A stretch of 64,000 bases of DNA from Stutzerimonas sp. S1 (GTDB lineage Bacteria > Pseudomonadota > Gammaproteobacteria > Pseudomonadales > Pseudomonadaceae). This document shows positions 1 through 8,245 of the stretch, piece after piece. The position numbers were made by a program, and so were the translations under genes. The stretch is taken from positions 408,548 to 472,547 of the forward strand of contig NZ_JAOEIY010000004.1 of the NCBI RefSeq assembly GCF_025966695.1, written 5' to 3'. The notes under the pieces are model-generated. The model was not told where the DNA came from, made no database searches, and worked only from the letters and a program-made list of their open reading frames with translations. Each line of letters starts with the position of its first letter. Position 1 is the stretch's first letter.

Positions 1-1716
1 GTTCCAGTTCTGCAGGAAGTCCTCGGCACCGACCTCGCCGGTGATGCGTCGTTCACGGCGCTCCTCGCCATCCGGGCCGATCCACAGCAATGTCGGCGGG
101 CCGAGCACCTGATAGCGCGCCAGCAGCTCGCGGCTGGCGGCGTCGCTGCGGGTCACGTCAGGGCGCAGCACCCGCACGCCGTCCAGGCTCGCCTGCACCT
201 CGGCGTTGCCGAAGACCTCCTTCTCCATGACCTTACAGGAGACGCACCAGTCGGCGTAGTAATCGATCAACACCCATTGGCCCTGCGCCTTGGCCGCCGC
301 CAGCTCGCGATCCAGCACGGCCGGATCGCTGAAACCGAGCGCGTGGGATTCCACCGCCGCGGCCGTCGCCACGCCGCCGGCATAGATCGCCAGCGGCCGA
401 CGCGGATCATCCGCGCCGCCAGCGGCACCGAGCAGCATCGCCGCGCCCCATAGCCCCAGCAGAACGCCGCTGGCCTGACAGAGCACGCGCTGGCGTTGCA
501 CCGCCTGCGCCACATGCAGCAAGGCGGTCGCGAGCACCACCAGCAGTGCGCCCCACAGGCCCAGCCACAGCCAGTCGGCCAGCAACGGACGCGCCACGAA
601 CAGCGCTGCTGCCAGGAAGAGGAAACCGAACACCACCTTGACCCGATCCATCCAGGCGCCTGGCTTGGGCACAAAGCGCTGGCCAACCGTCACCAGCAGC
701 AGCAACGGCGTGCCGATGCCCAGGCCCAGCGCGAACAGCACCAGGCCACCCTGCAGCGCACTGCCGCTCTGTGCGATGAACAGCAGCGCGGCGGCCAGCG
801 GCGCGGTCATGCAGGGGCCGACCAGCAGGCCGGAGAGCACGCCCAGCGCGCCAGCCCCGGCGAGGCTGCCCCCGCGCTGGCGATCACCGACACGCTGCAG
901 ACGATCACGCAGCGCCACCGGCAATTGCAGCTCGAACAAACCGAACATCGGCAGCGCCAGCAACACGAACAGCACGGCGAAACTGGTCAGCAGCCAGGGC
1001 TGCTGCAGCGCCGCCTGCAGGTTGGCGCCGAGCAGCGCCGCGAGCACACCGAGCCCGGCGTAGACCAGCGCCATGCTGACCACATAGGTCGACGCCAGGG
1101 CGAAACCACGACGCGAAGTAGCGCCGCTGCCCACCACGATGCCCGCCAGGATCGGCAGCATCGGCAGCGAACAGGGGGTGAAGGCCAGCAACAGCCCGAG
1201 GCCGAAGAACACCAGCAGGCTCCAGACCAGCGTCTGGTTTTCAAGGCCGCTGACCAGCGCCTGATCTTCGGCCTGCGCGGAGGCTACCGAGGCGGTGCCG
1301 TTGGCTCCCAGCGAAACCTCGCGGGTCTGCGGCGGATAGCAGAGCCCGGCATCGGCGCAGCCCTGCCAGCCGAGACGCACACTCTTTTCCGCGCCCGGCG
1401 GGATCAGCAGTTCGAGGCTGTCGCGGTAGATCTGCGAATCGCCAAAGAACTCGTCGCTGTATGGCTCGCCCTCGGGCAGCGGCGGCTGGCGCTCCGGCGG
1501 CAGGCCGTCGAACCGCAAGCGCTGCTGATAGAGGTAATAGCCCGGCGCGATCCGCCAGTGCAGCAGCGTCGCGCCGTTCTCCTGCGAGCTGACCGTCAGC
1601 GCGAAGGCCTCGTCCACCGGCAGAAAATCACCCTGCGAACCACCGCCGAACAGGCCACCGGCCGACGGCGCCAGGCCGGGCGCCAACAGAAACAGCAGAA
1701 AAACCAATATGCGCAT
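1..1716 (-). CDS. dsbD: Thiol:disulfide interchange protein DsbD (C-terminus cut by window edge)
   Basis: Inner-membrane protein that carries electrons from cytoplasmic thioredoxin to periplasmic DsbC/DsbG-type isomerases. I translated it directly: ATG at 1716, a hydrophobic signal peptide (MRILVFLLFLLAPG), an N-terminal periplasmic domain with the redox pair in GCADAGLCYPP, a membrane domain with the conserved TPCSLPMLP and GPCMTAP cysteines, and a C-terminal thioredoxin-like domain with WCVSCK. 572 codons lie in the window and the frame is still open at base 1, so a short C-terminal end is missing. It is divergent from a response regulator and kinase, as P. aeruginosa dsbD2 (PA2478) is from PA2479-PA2480. 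The family call is firm; assignment to the DsbD2 subgroup rests on context. Confidence 0.93.
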   Translation of the reverse strand, partial: MRILVFLLFLLAPGLAPSAGGLFGGGSQGDFLPVDEAFALTVSSQENGATLLHWRIAPGYYLYQQRLRFDGLPPERQPPLPEGEPYSDEFFGDSQIYRDSLELLIPPGAEKSVRLGWQGCADAGLCYPPQTREVSLGANGTASVASAQAEDQALVSGLENQTLVWSLLVFFGLGLLLAFTPCSLPMLPILAGIVVGSGATSRRGFALASTYVVSMALVYAGLGVLAALLGANLQAALQQPWLLTSFAVLFVLLALPMFGLFELQLPVALRDRLQRVGDRQRGGSLAGAGALGVLSGLLVGPCMTAPLAAALLFIAQSGSALQGGLVLFALGLGIGTPLLLLVTVGQRFVPKPGAWMDRVKVVFGFLFLAAALFVARPLLADWLWLGLWGALLVVLATALLHVAQAVQRQRVLCQASGVLLGLWGAAMLLGAAGGADDPRRPLAIYAGGVATAAAVESHALGFSDPAVLDRELAAAKAQGQWVLIDYYADWCVSCKVMEKEVFGNAEVQASLDGVRVLRPDVTRSDAASRELLARYQVLGPPTLLWIGPDGEERRERRITGEVGAEDFLQNWN

Positions 1717-1855
1717 GCGAGTCCTGACCAATAAATGACTGCCGGGCAGCATGCCGAGGCGGGATTAACGCGGCATTAACGCCGCCGCACGGGGCTGCAT
1801 AACGCTGCCTTAATCGCTAAGGTCCACCCTTGAGCTATTTCGCCGGAACCTACCC
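1717..1855. promoter_or_regulatory. Divergent dsbD/response-regulator promoter region with two tandem-repeat pairs
   Basis: The 139 bases between the divergent genes contain ATTAACGC at 1764-1771 and again at 1775-1782, an 11-base period. A looser second pair follows: ATAACGC at 1799-1805 and TTAATCGC at 1810-1817, also spaced 11. Direct repeats one helical turn apart are the usual binding-site form of OmpR/PmrA-type regulators. I therefore predict that the adjacent regulator binds here and controls both directions. The repeats are seen; the binding is inferred. Confidence 0.55.
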
Positions 1856-2533
1856 ATGCACGTGCTGCTTGCCGAAGACGACGCGCTGATCGCCAGCGGC
1901 ATCGTCGCCGGGCTCAATGCCCAGGGCCTGATCGTCGACCACGCCGCGACTGCGGCAGATGCCGAAGCCCTGCTGCGTGCGGCGCACTTCGACGTGCTGA
2001 TCCTCGACCTCGGCCTGCCCGACGAAGACGGCCTCGTCCTGTTGCGACGCCTGCGCCAGCAGGGCCTGGAGCTACCGGTGCTGGTGCTCACCGCGCGCGA
2101 TGCGGTCAGCGACCGCGTCACCGGCCTGCAAGCGGGTGCCGACGATTACCTGCTCAAGCCCTTCGACTTGCGCGAACTGGCCGCGCGCCTGCACACGCTG
2201 ATGCGGCGCATGTCCGGGCGCAGCGTCAACCTCATCGAACATGGCCGGTTGAGCTACGACCCGAGCCGCTGCGAAGCGCGCCTGGACGGCCGCCTCGTCG
2301 ACCTGTCGCGCCGCGAACAGGCACTGCTGCAGGCGCTGCTCAACAATCAGGGCCGCGTGCTCAGCAGCGAGCAGCTCAAGGACGCGGTCTACGGTTTTGC
2401 CGATGATGTCGAAAGCAACGCGCTGAACGTGCATATCCACCACCTGCGCCGCAAGCTCGGCAGCGGCATCGTCGAAACCGTGCGCGGCCTCGGCTACCGC
2501 CTCGGCCCGGCAGGCGAGGAGGACGCGCCATGA
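1856..2533 (+). CDS. OmpR/PmrA-family response regulator (DsbR-like)
   Basis: Two-component DNA-binding response regulator of 225 residues. The receiver domain (about 1-115) has the acidic pocket E7-D8-D9, phospho-acceptor D51 in LILDLGLPDEDG, the conserved T79 in VLTARD and K101 in LLKPF. A winged-helix effector domain follows (about 125-218; NALNVHIHHLRRKLG, VRGLGYRL). The stop overlaps the start of the kinase gene by 4 bases (ATGA), so the two are translationally coupled. Position opposite dsbD and next to copper genes matches P. aeruginosa PA2479 (DsbR), reported to respond to copper. A QseB or PmrA orthologue is the alternative. Confidence 0.9.
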   Translation: MHVLLAEDDALIASGIVAGLNAQGLIVDHAATAADAEALLRAAHFDVLILDLGLPDEDGLVLLRRLRQQGLELPVLVLTARDAVSDRVTGLQAGADDYLLKPFDLRELAARLHTLMRRMSGRSVNLIEHGRLSYDPSRCEARLDGRLVDLSRREQALLQALLNNQGRVLSSEQLKDAVYGFADDVESNALNVHIHHLRRKLGSGIVETVRGLGYRLGPAGEEDAP

Positions 2534-3852
2534 GCCTGCGTCTGCGCCTGACCCTGATGCTCGGCTCGGCCTTCGTGCTGCTCTGGGCGCTGGCCGCGAC
2601 CTGGATGCTAGTCGATCTGCGCAGCCAGATGATGCTCTCGCTCGACCAGCGCCTGGCGGCCTCGGCGCGCATGGTTGCCGGTCTGCTGGTGCAGCTGCCG
2701 CAGCCGGTGCCCGGCGACGGCCCGCCACAACGATTGAGCGCCGAGCAGCTGGGCATCCCCAACGGGCTGGCCTGCCAGGTCAGCTCGTTGCGTGGCGAGG
2801 TGCTGGCGCGCAGCCACAGTGCGCCCGACCAGCAGCTGGATGCCGAGCAGAACGGCTTTCGCGACCAGCTGATCGACGGCGTGCCCTGGCGCAGCTTCAC
2901 CCTGGTGCAAGGCGAGCTGCGCATCACCACCGCCGACCGCCTGGATGAGCGTGCCGCGCTGAAACGTTCGGTGTTGCTGGCGGCGGCGCTGCCGGTGGCG
3001 GTCGCTCTGCTCGGCAGCCTGGGTCTGCTCTGGCTTGGCCTCGGCCGTGGGCTGGCGCCCGTGCGGCGGATTCGCGAGGCGCTGACCCGACGCAGCGCCG
3101 ACTCCCTCGAACCCTTGCCGGTCGAAGGCCTGCCGCCGGAGCTGCTGCCACTGGTGCAGACGCAGAACCAGCTGTTCCAGCGCATCGCCCAGGCCATCGT
3201 GCGCGAACGCCGACTGACCGGCGACGCCGCCCACGAACTGCGCAGCCCGCTGACGGCGATCAAGACCCACCTGCAGGTAGCACGCATGACCGAAGGCGCC
3301 TCCGCCGAACAGGCGCTGGCCAACGCCGAGGCCGGCGCCGACCGATTGCAACGCACGCTGGAACAGCTGCTGTTGCTGGCCCGGGTGGAAGGCAGTCTGG
3401 ATTTCGACGATGGCCTACAATGCACCGCTGCCGAGGTCGCGCGGCTGGCGATTCAGGACGCCAGTGGCGGTGACCGCGCACCAATCCTGTTGCAGGTTCC
3501 GGCCGAACTGCCCGACACGCCGCTGGCGATGCCGCCGGTGCTGGCCATCGCCGCGCTGCGCAATCTGCTGGAGAACGCCCAGCGCCACACCGCGCCGGGC
3601 ACTGCCGTCACGCTGACCCTGCACGCTGAAACCGGGCGCGTGCGCTTCGAAGTGCGCGACCAGGGGCCGGGCATCGCCGCCGAACATCGCGAGCACCTGA
3701 CCCGCCGCTTCTGGCGCCTCGCCGCCAGCAGTGGCAGCGGCCTGGGCCTGGCCATCGTTCAGGCGATCGCCCAGCGCTGCGACTGCACCCTCGCCTTCGA
3801 CAGCCAGGCCGACGGCCTGCGCGTATCGCTGACGGTGCCGTTGCAGCGCTGA
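2530..3852 (+). CDS. Sensor histidine kinase (DsbS-like), partner of the upstream regulator
   Basis: Membrane-bound histidine kinase of 440 residues. A first transmembrane helix at about 8-28, a periplasmic sensor loop of some 115 residues, a second helix at about 147-172 and a HAMP-like linker lead to the H-box GDAAHELRSPLTAIK (phospho-acceptor H235). The ATPase domain has LRNLLENAQRHT (N-box), DQGPGIA (G1) and GSGLGLAIV (G2). It overlaps the regulator by 4 bases. The sensor loop has one cysteine (LACQVSS, residue 82) and no obvious Met/His metal-binding cluster, so copper sensing is suggested only by position and by the PA2480 parallel. Confidence 0.9.
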   Translation: MSLRLRLTLMLGSAFVLLWALAATWMLVDLRSQMMLSLDQRLAASARMVAGLLVQLPQPVPGDGPPQRLSAEQLGIPNGLACQVSSLRGEVLARSHSAPDQQLDAEQNGFRDQLIDGVPWRSFTLVQGELRITTADRLDERAALKRSVLLAAALPVAVALLGSLGLLWLGLGRGLAPVRRIREALTRRSADSLEPLPVEGLPPELLPLVQTQNQLFQRIAQAIVRERRLTGDAAHELRSPLTAIKTHLQVARMTEGASAEQALANAEAGADRLQRTLEQLLLLARVEGSLDFDDGLQCTAAEVARLAIQDASGGDRAPILLQVPAELPDTPLAMPPVLAIAALRNLLENAQRHTAPGTAVTLTLHAETGRVRFEVRDQGPGIAAEHREHLTRRFWRLAASSGSGLGLAIVQAIAQRCDCTLAFDSQADGLRVSLTVPLQR

Positions 3853-3931
3853 TCCAGGCGAGGCTTGACCTTGCCACGATGTCAGGGATGAACATCCAAC
3901 CACGTTCACGCAACCATCCTGGGAGACGCAC

Positions 3932-4198
3932 ATGAACAGCATCGAACTCAAAGTGACCGGCATGACCTGCGGCCATTGCGTCAAGCATGTCAGCGAAGCG
4001 CTGCAGGCCGTGTCCGGCGTCACCGACGTCGAGGTCGACCTGGCCGCCGGGCTCGCCCGTGTCGCCGGCCAGGCCGACAGTCCGGCGCTGATCGCCGCAC
4101 TCGACGAAGCCGGCTATCCTGCCGCCATCAACACCGCCGCAACCACCCCCGCCGCGCAGACTGGCTGCGGCGGCAATGGTGGCTGCGGCTGTCGCTGA
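3932..4198 (+). CDS. Heavy-metal-associated (CopZ-like) copper chaperone with Cys-rich tail
   Basis: Small cytoplasmic metal-binding protein of 88 residues. The HMA ferredoxin-like domain (1-68) carries GMTCGHC with the Cu(I) ligands C13 and C16. CopZ/Atx1-type chaperones normally end near residue 68; here about 20 residues are added, ending GCGGNGGCGCR with C79, C85 and C87. The tail could be a second metal site. RBS GGGAGAC precedes the ATG. It lies 79 bases after the kinase gene and 21 before the DUF411 gene, so probably co-transcribed with the latter. The role in copper trafficking is inferred from the family and the cop genes that follow. Confidence 0.88.
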   Translation: MNSIELKVTGMTCGHCVKHVSEALQAVSGVTDVEVDLAAGLARVAGQADSPALIAALDEAGYPAAINTAATTPAAQTGCGGNGGCGCR

Positions 4199-4219
4199 AA
4201 CCCTGATCTGGAGACGTAC

Positions 4220-4666
4220 ATGAAGCCTTATCTCACCGCTCTCGCCGCCCTGCTGATCTCCGGTGTGGCAAACGCCGCCGATGTAATCGACGTGCACCGC
4301 GATGCCAACTGCGGCTGCTGCAAGGACTGGATCAAGTACCTGGAAGCCAACGGTTTCGAGGTGCGCGACCACGTCGAGGCCAACATGTCGGCGGTCAAGC
4401 AGCGCGCGGGCGTGGTGCCGCGCCTGGGCTCGTGTCACACCGGCGTGATCGACGGCAAGTTCGTCGAAGGCCACGTGCCGGTCGCCGCGATCCACGAACT
4501 GAAGAAGCGCGACGACCTGGCGGGTGTCGCCGTACCGGGCATGCCGGCGGGCTCTCCGGGGATGGACTATGGCCAGCCACACCAGCGTTATCAGGTCATC
4601 GGGCTGACCACAGAAGGCCGTGAAGAGGTGCTGGGCGACTATCTCGGCGAGCAGCCGGTTCGCTGA
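4220..4666 (+). CDS. DUF411 periplasmic metal-binding protein
   Basis: 148-residue exported protein with signal peptide MKPYLTALAALLISGVANA. The mature part begins DVIDVHRDANCGCCKDW (C31, C33, C34) and has RLGSCHTGVIDGKFVEGHVP (C72, H73), the conserved cysteine signature of DUF411. The family recurs in copper and silver resistance clusters but its biochemistry is poorly defined; periplasmic copper binding is the usual guess. RBS GGAGAC precedes the ATG. It sits between the HMA chaperone and copA. Confidence 0.85.
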   Translation: MKPYLTALAALLISGVANAADVIDVHRDANCGCCKDWIKYLEANGFEVRDHVEANMSAVKQRAGVVPRLGSCHTGVIDGKFVEGHVPVAAIHELKKRDDLAGVAVPGMPAGSPGMDYGQPHQRYQVIGLTTEGREEVLGDYLGEQPVR

Positions 4667-4711
4667 CCACGCCGTCGCATGACACGCCGGTGCCGTCCGG
4701 CATCTCCGGCA

Positions 4712-4734
4712 GGCCAGCCCGGATGGGGCTGGCC
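4712..4734. terminator. Hairpin between the DUF411 gene and copA
   Basis: GGCCAGCCC (4712-4720) and GGGCTGGCC (4726-4734) form a perfect 9-bp stem with a 5-base loop, without a following T run. It could partly terminate transcripts from the upstream genes or act in the copA leader. The remaining bases up to 4858 show no clear promoter. Confidence 0.4.
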
Positions 4735-4858
4735 AACAACCGCGTAATTTTCGCTTCAGGCCACTGACCGATGCGCCGCGCCAGGGTGCTTGCCATCGCG
4801 TTGCAGCGGTATCTGCGCGGCGGCGACCCAGCAATCCGATCAACCGAACAGGACTCGC

Positions 4859-6643
4859 ATGAACTTGACCAGTTCTCGGCGCACCTTCGTCAAAAGCCTG
4901 GCTGCCGGCGGTGCGTTCGCCGGCCTCGGGCTGTGGCAGCAGCCGGTCTGGGCGCTGACCAGCCCGGGTCAGCCGACGGCGCTCAGCGGCACCGAGTTCA
5001 ATCTGACCATTGACGCCATGACGGTGGATTTCACCGGCAACCGCCGCACCGCCATGGCCATCAACGGCAGCATCCCCGGCCCGCTGCTGCGCTGGCGCGA
5101 GGGCGACACCGTGACCCTGCGCGTGCGCAACCGCCTGCCGCAGGACACCTCGATCCACTGGCACGGCATCCTGCTGCCGGCCAACATGGACGGCGTGCCC
5201 GGCTTCAGCTTCGCCGGCATCGCGCCGGACGGTATGTACGAGTACCGCTTCAAGGTGAAGCAGAGCGGCACCTACTGGTACCACAGCCATTCCGCGTTTC
5301 AGGAACAACTCGGCGTCTACGGCGCGCTGATCATCGATCCCAAGGAGCCGGAGTCATTCGCCTACGACCGCGACTACGTGGTGTTCCTCTCCGACTGGAC
5401 CGACGAGAGCCCGGCACGGGTGCTGGCCAAGCTGAAGAAGCGCTCGGACTACTACAACCGGGGCCGGCGCACGCTTGGCGATTTCATCGACGACGTCGCC
5501 GACAACGGCTGGACTGAGACCGTCAGCGAACGCTGGGCCTGGGCGAAGATGAACATGTCGCCGACCGATCTGGCCGACATCAGCGGTGCCACCTACACCT
5601 ATCTCCTCAACGGCCAGGCGCCGGACGGCAACTGGACCGGGCTGTTCCAGCCAGGTGAGCGCATCCGCCTGCGGCTGATCAACGGCTCGGCGATGAGCTA
5701 TTTCGACTTCCGCATCCCCGGCCTCAAGCTCACCGTGGTCGCCGCCGACGGGCAGAACGTCGAACCGGTGCAGGCGGACGAGGTGCGCCTGGCCGTGGCG
5801 GAAACCCTCGACGTGATCGTCGAGCCGGACGGCAGCCAGGACGCCTACACCCTGTTCGCCCAGTCCATGGACCGCAGCGGTTATGCCCGCGGCACCTTGG
5901 CCGTGCGTGATGGTTTGCAGGCGCCGGTGCCCGCGCCCGATCCGCGCCCCGAGCTGACCATGGAAGACATGGGCCATGGCGATCATTCCGCCCATGGCCA
6001 GGCTGCTGCGCCTGCGCAAAGCGACGATCCTCACGCCGGGCATGGCGACATGAATCACGACGCGATGAATTCGGACCAGCGGGACCACGCCGCCATGGGC
6101 CACGGCCCATCCGGCGCCATGCAGGCGCATCCGGCCAGCGAAACCGACAATCCGCTGGTGGACATGCAGACCATGATGCCGGTGGCCAAGCTGGACGACC
6201 CCGGCATCGGCCTGCGCGACAACGGCCGCCGCGTGCTGACCTACGCCGACCTGCGCAGCAGCTTCACCGATCCGGACGGCCGCGAGCCGACGCGCACCAT
6301 CGAGCTGCACCTGACCGGCCATATGGAGCGCTTCGCCTGGTCGTTCGACGGCATTCCCTTCGCCGATGCCGAACCGATCCGCCTCAAGTACGGCGAGCGA
6401 GTGCGCTTCGTGCTGGTCAACGACACCATGATGCACCACCCCATTCACCTGCATGGGCTGTGGAGCGATCTGGAGGATGAGCACGGCAATTTCCAGGTGC
6501 GCAAGCACACCATCGACATGCCGCCGGGCGCGAAACGCAGTTACCGTGTCACCGCCGACGCCCTCGGGCGCTGGGCTTACCACTGCCATATGCTGATGCA
6601 CATGGACCTCGGGATGTTCCGCGAAGTCCGCGTAGAAGAGTGA
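4859..6643 (+). CDS. copA: Copper resistance multicopper oxidase CopA
   Basis: Periplasmic multicopper oxidase of 594 residues thought to oxidise Cu(I) and bind copper. ATG 4859 is chosen because it places the Tat signal SRRTFVK at residues 6-12; an in-frame upstream start only adds unlike sequence. Copper-ligand motifs are HWHG near residue 100, YWYHSHS near 139, HHPIHLHG near 525 and HCHMLMHMDLGM near 575 (type 1 and trinuclear sites). A Met/His-rich insert (about 366-424; MEDMGHGDHSAHG and similar repeats) is typical of CopA/PcoA. It is followed after 11 bases by a small Met/His-rich gene and then copB, an apparent operon. Confidence 0.95.
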   Translation: MNLTSSRRTFVKSLAAGGAFAGLGLWQQPVWALTSPGQPTALSGTEFNLTIDAMTVDFTGNRRTAMAINGSIPGPLLRWREGDTVTLRVRNRLPQDTSIHWHGILLPANMDGVPGFSFAGIAPDGMYEYRFKVKQSGTYWYHSHSAFQEQLGVYGALIIDPKEPESFAYDRDYVVFLSDWTDESPARVLAKLKKRSDYYNRGRRTLGDFIDDVADNGWTETVSERWAWAKMNMSPTDLADISGATYTYLLNGQAPDGNWTGLFQPGERIRLRLINGSAMSYFDFRIPGLKLTVVAADGQNVEPVQADEVRLAVAETLDVIVEPDGSQDAYTLFAQSMDRSGYARGTLAVRDGLQAPVPAPDPRPELTMEDMGHGDHSAHGQAAAPAQSDDPHAGHGDMNHDAMNSDQRDHAAMGHGPSGAMQAHPASETDNPLVDMQTMMPVAKLDDPGIGLRDNGRRVLTYADLRSSFTDPDGREPTRTIELHLTGHMERFAWSFDGIPFADAEPIRLKYGERVRFVLVNDTMMHHPIHLHGLWSDLEDEHGNFQVRKHTIDMPPGAKRSYRVTADALGRWAYHCHMLMHMDLGMFREVRVEE

Positions 6644-6654
6644 AGGAGAAACCT

Positions 6655-7056
6655 ATGAACACGCTCAAGCAAAACATCCTGATCGCCTGCGGCCTGGCTG
6701 CCGCCCTGCAGCTGACCGCCGTGCAGGCACAGCAGAACCAGCACGACGGCCACCATCCTGAGAAAACGCCGACCAGCTCGCAAGCCAACCAGGCCAAGCA
6801 GCAACGCGGCGCAGCCAAGCAAGGCATAGACCAGGGCAACATGCAGATGCACGACGAGCACATGGGCAAGGGCCAGATGATGGACCGCGACAACATGGGC
6901 CAGAGCATGCAGCACCGTGACGTGAACCAGGGTCAGGACATGGAGCACCGCAACGTGAATCAGGGCCAGGGCATGGAGCACCGCAACGTGGAGAACAGCC
7001 AGCGGGACAAGAAGCCGTCCAAGGGGAACGCCAAGGACAAGCCGCGTGACCGCTGA
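6655..7056 (+). CDS. Small secreted Met/His/Gln-rich repeat protein in the cop operon
   Basis: 133 residues from ATG 6655, which has the RBS AAGGAGAA. An upstream in-frame start overlapping copA is less likely. Signal peptide about 1-25 (ending AVQA); the mature protein is highly polar, rich in Q, H, M, D and K, and probably disordered. It contains three tandem 11-residue units of the form GQxMxHRxVxx, encoded by 33-bp repeats at 6898-6996. Met and His clusters and position between copA and copB suggest periplasmic copper binding. I do not recognise a named family. It overlaps copB by 11 bases. Confidence 0.8.
   Translation: MNTLKQNILIACGLAAALQLTAVQAQQNQHDGHHPEKTPTSSQANQAKQQRGAAKQGIDQGNMQMHDEHMGKGQMMDRDNMGQSMQHRDVNQGQDMEHRNVNQGQGMEHRNVENSQRDKKPSKGNAKDKPRDR
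6898..6996 (+). repeat. Three tandem 33-bp units inside the Met/His-rich gene
   Basis: Units at 6898-6930, 6931-6963 and 6964-6996 encode [22 protein letters not shown] and [11 protein letters not shown]. Units 2 and 3 are more alike than unit 1, which suggests stepwise in-frame duplication. Copy number may vary between strains. Confidence 0.85.
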
Positions 7057-7975
7057 GCGGCAACTGATCGACATTGCCAGTGCTGCCGGGGCGAGGCTGC
7101 TTCTCACCCTAGCCACCGGCGTGGTCGCGGCGACAGCTCAGGCGCAGCAGCGCATGGATCATTCCGCTCATGGCGATCATACCGGGGCGGCACAACACAG
7201 CCCGATTGAGCATGGCGGCATGGGCCACGGCTCGATGATCCATCCGCCGGTCACCGACACTTCACCACGAACACCGGTGCCGACGCTCAGCGATGCGGAT
7301 CGCGCCGATGCCTTCCCCGACCTGCCACCGCACACCATGCATCAGGGCGGGACCAACTTCCTGTTCCTGGCCGATCAGCTGGAATGGCAGGACGCCGATG
7401 AAGGCAGCACGCTGGCCTGGGATATCTCCGGCTGGTACGGCGGCGACATCGACCGCCTGGCCTTCCGCTCCGAGGGTGAGCGCAGCAACGGCCACACTGA
7501 GGAGGCCGAACTGCAGTTGCTCTGGAGTCACGCCATCGGCCCCTGGTGGGAAACCGTCGCCGGCGTGCGCCAGGACTTCAAGCCCGGTTCGCCACAGACC
7601 TGGGCGGCCTTCGGCGTGCAGGGCATGCCGCTGTTCGGTCTGGAAACCGAAGCCACCGCGTTTCTCGGTGAGGGTGGCCAGACCGCACTGCGTCTGGAAG
7701 CCGAATACGACATCCTGCTGACCCAGCGCTGGGTCCTGAAGCCGATGGCGGAGCTGAACCTGCACGGGCGCAACGATGAGGCCCGCGGCGTCGGCGCCGG
7801 ACTCAGCGACGCCAGTGTCGGACTGCGCCTGCGCTACGAGATCAGCCGCCAGTTCGCACCTTATGTCGGCGTCAGCTGGAGCCGTGCCTACGGCAATACC
7901 GCTGATCTACTGCGTGCCGATGACGAAAACATCAGCGAGGCGAAGCTGGTCGCCGGTGTTCGCTTCTGGTTCTGA
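7046..7975 (+). CDS. copB: Copper resistance outer-membrane protein CopB
   Basis: 309-residue CopB/PcoB-type protein. The GTG start at 7046 lies inside the end of the preceding gene (11-base overlap), which implies coupling. The signal peptide runs to about residue 35 (TAQAQ), then a His/Met-rich segment ([21 protein letters not shown]) and a C-terminal beta-barrel domain with alternating aromatic strands ([22 protein letters not shown]) ending in aromatic F (GVRFWF), as outer-membrane barrels do. CopB acts with CopA in periplasmic/outer-membrane copper handling. The copC and copD genes of the classic operon are absent here. Confidence 0.93.
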   Translation: MTAERQLIDIASAAGARLLLTLATGVVAATAQAQQRMDHSAHGDHTGAAQHSPIEHGGMGHGSMIHPPVTDTSPRTPVPTLSDADRADAFPDLPPHTMHQGGTNFLFLADQLEWQDADEGSTLAWDISGWYGGDIDRLAFRSEGERSNGHTEEAELQLLWSHAIGPWWETVAGVRQDFKPGSPQTWAAFGVQGMPLFGLETEATAFLGEGGQTALRLEAEYDILLTQRWVLKPMAELNLHGRNDEARGVGAGLSDASVGLRLRYEISRQFAPYVGVSWSRAYGNTADLLRADDENISEAKLVAGVRFWF

Positions 7976-8207
7976 TCATCCGGCGCCGGAAATAAACCCC
8001 ACCGATCTGAGCCAGAGCCCCTACCCTGCCCCGCCGAAGCTGGCAGAGCAGCTCGGCCGCGGCGATCCTTACGATTACAGCAGCCAGCACTTAGCGGGGA
8101 ATCATCGGATACGCAAGAAGGTGTCGCTCGGCAGAGCGAAGGCCACACCAGCGGCAAGACCGAACGCGGGGTGCATCGCCATGCTGACGGCAGCAAGCAT
8201 TGATGGT

Positions 8208-8238
8208 CCCGTCCGCGCCGTGAAACGACGCGGACGGG
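8208..8238 (-). terminator. Hairpin downstream of opgH
   Basis: CCCGTCCGCG (8208-8217) and CGCGGACGGG (8229-8238) form a perfect 10-bp stem with an 11-base loop, starting 7 bases past the opgH stop. No T run follows on the minus strand. It is the likely end of the opgGH transcript. The rest of 7976-8207, between the convergent copB and opgH, shows no gene. Confidence 0.5.
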
Positions 8239-8245
8239 CAACGCA

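Noticed and set aside
496..1734. 412-codon open frame on the plus strand opposite dsbD
   Set aside because: It is antisense to a clear DsbD, with Q/R/H-rich composition typical of a shadow frame in high-GC DNA and no family motif.
3608..5308. 566-codon minus-strand frame across the kinase, CopZ and copA genes
   Set aside because: Spans four real genes on the other strand, Ala/Gly/Arg/His-rich, no start context or domain.
5354..6601. 415-codon minus-strand frame inside copA
   Set aside because: Antisense shadow of copA; the His and Met codons of copA produce its odd composition.
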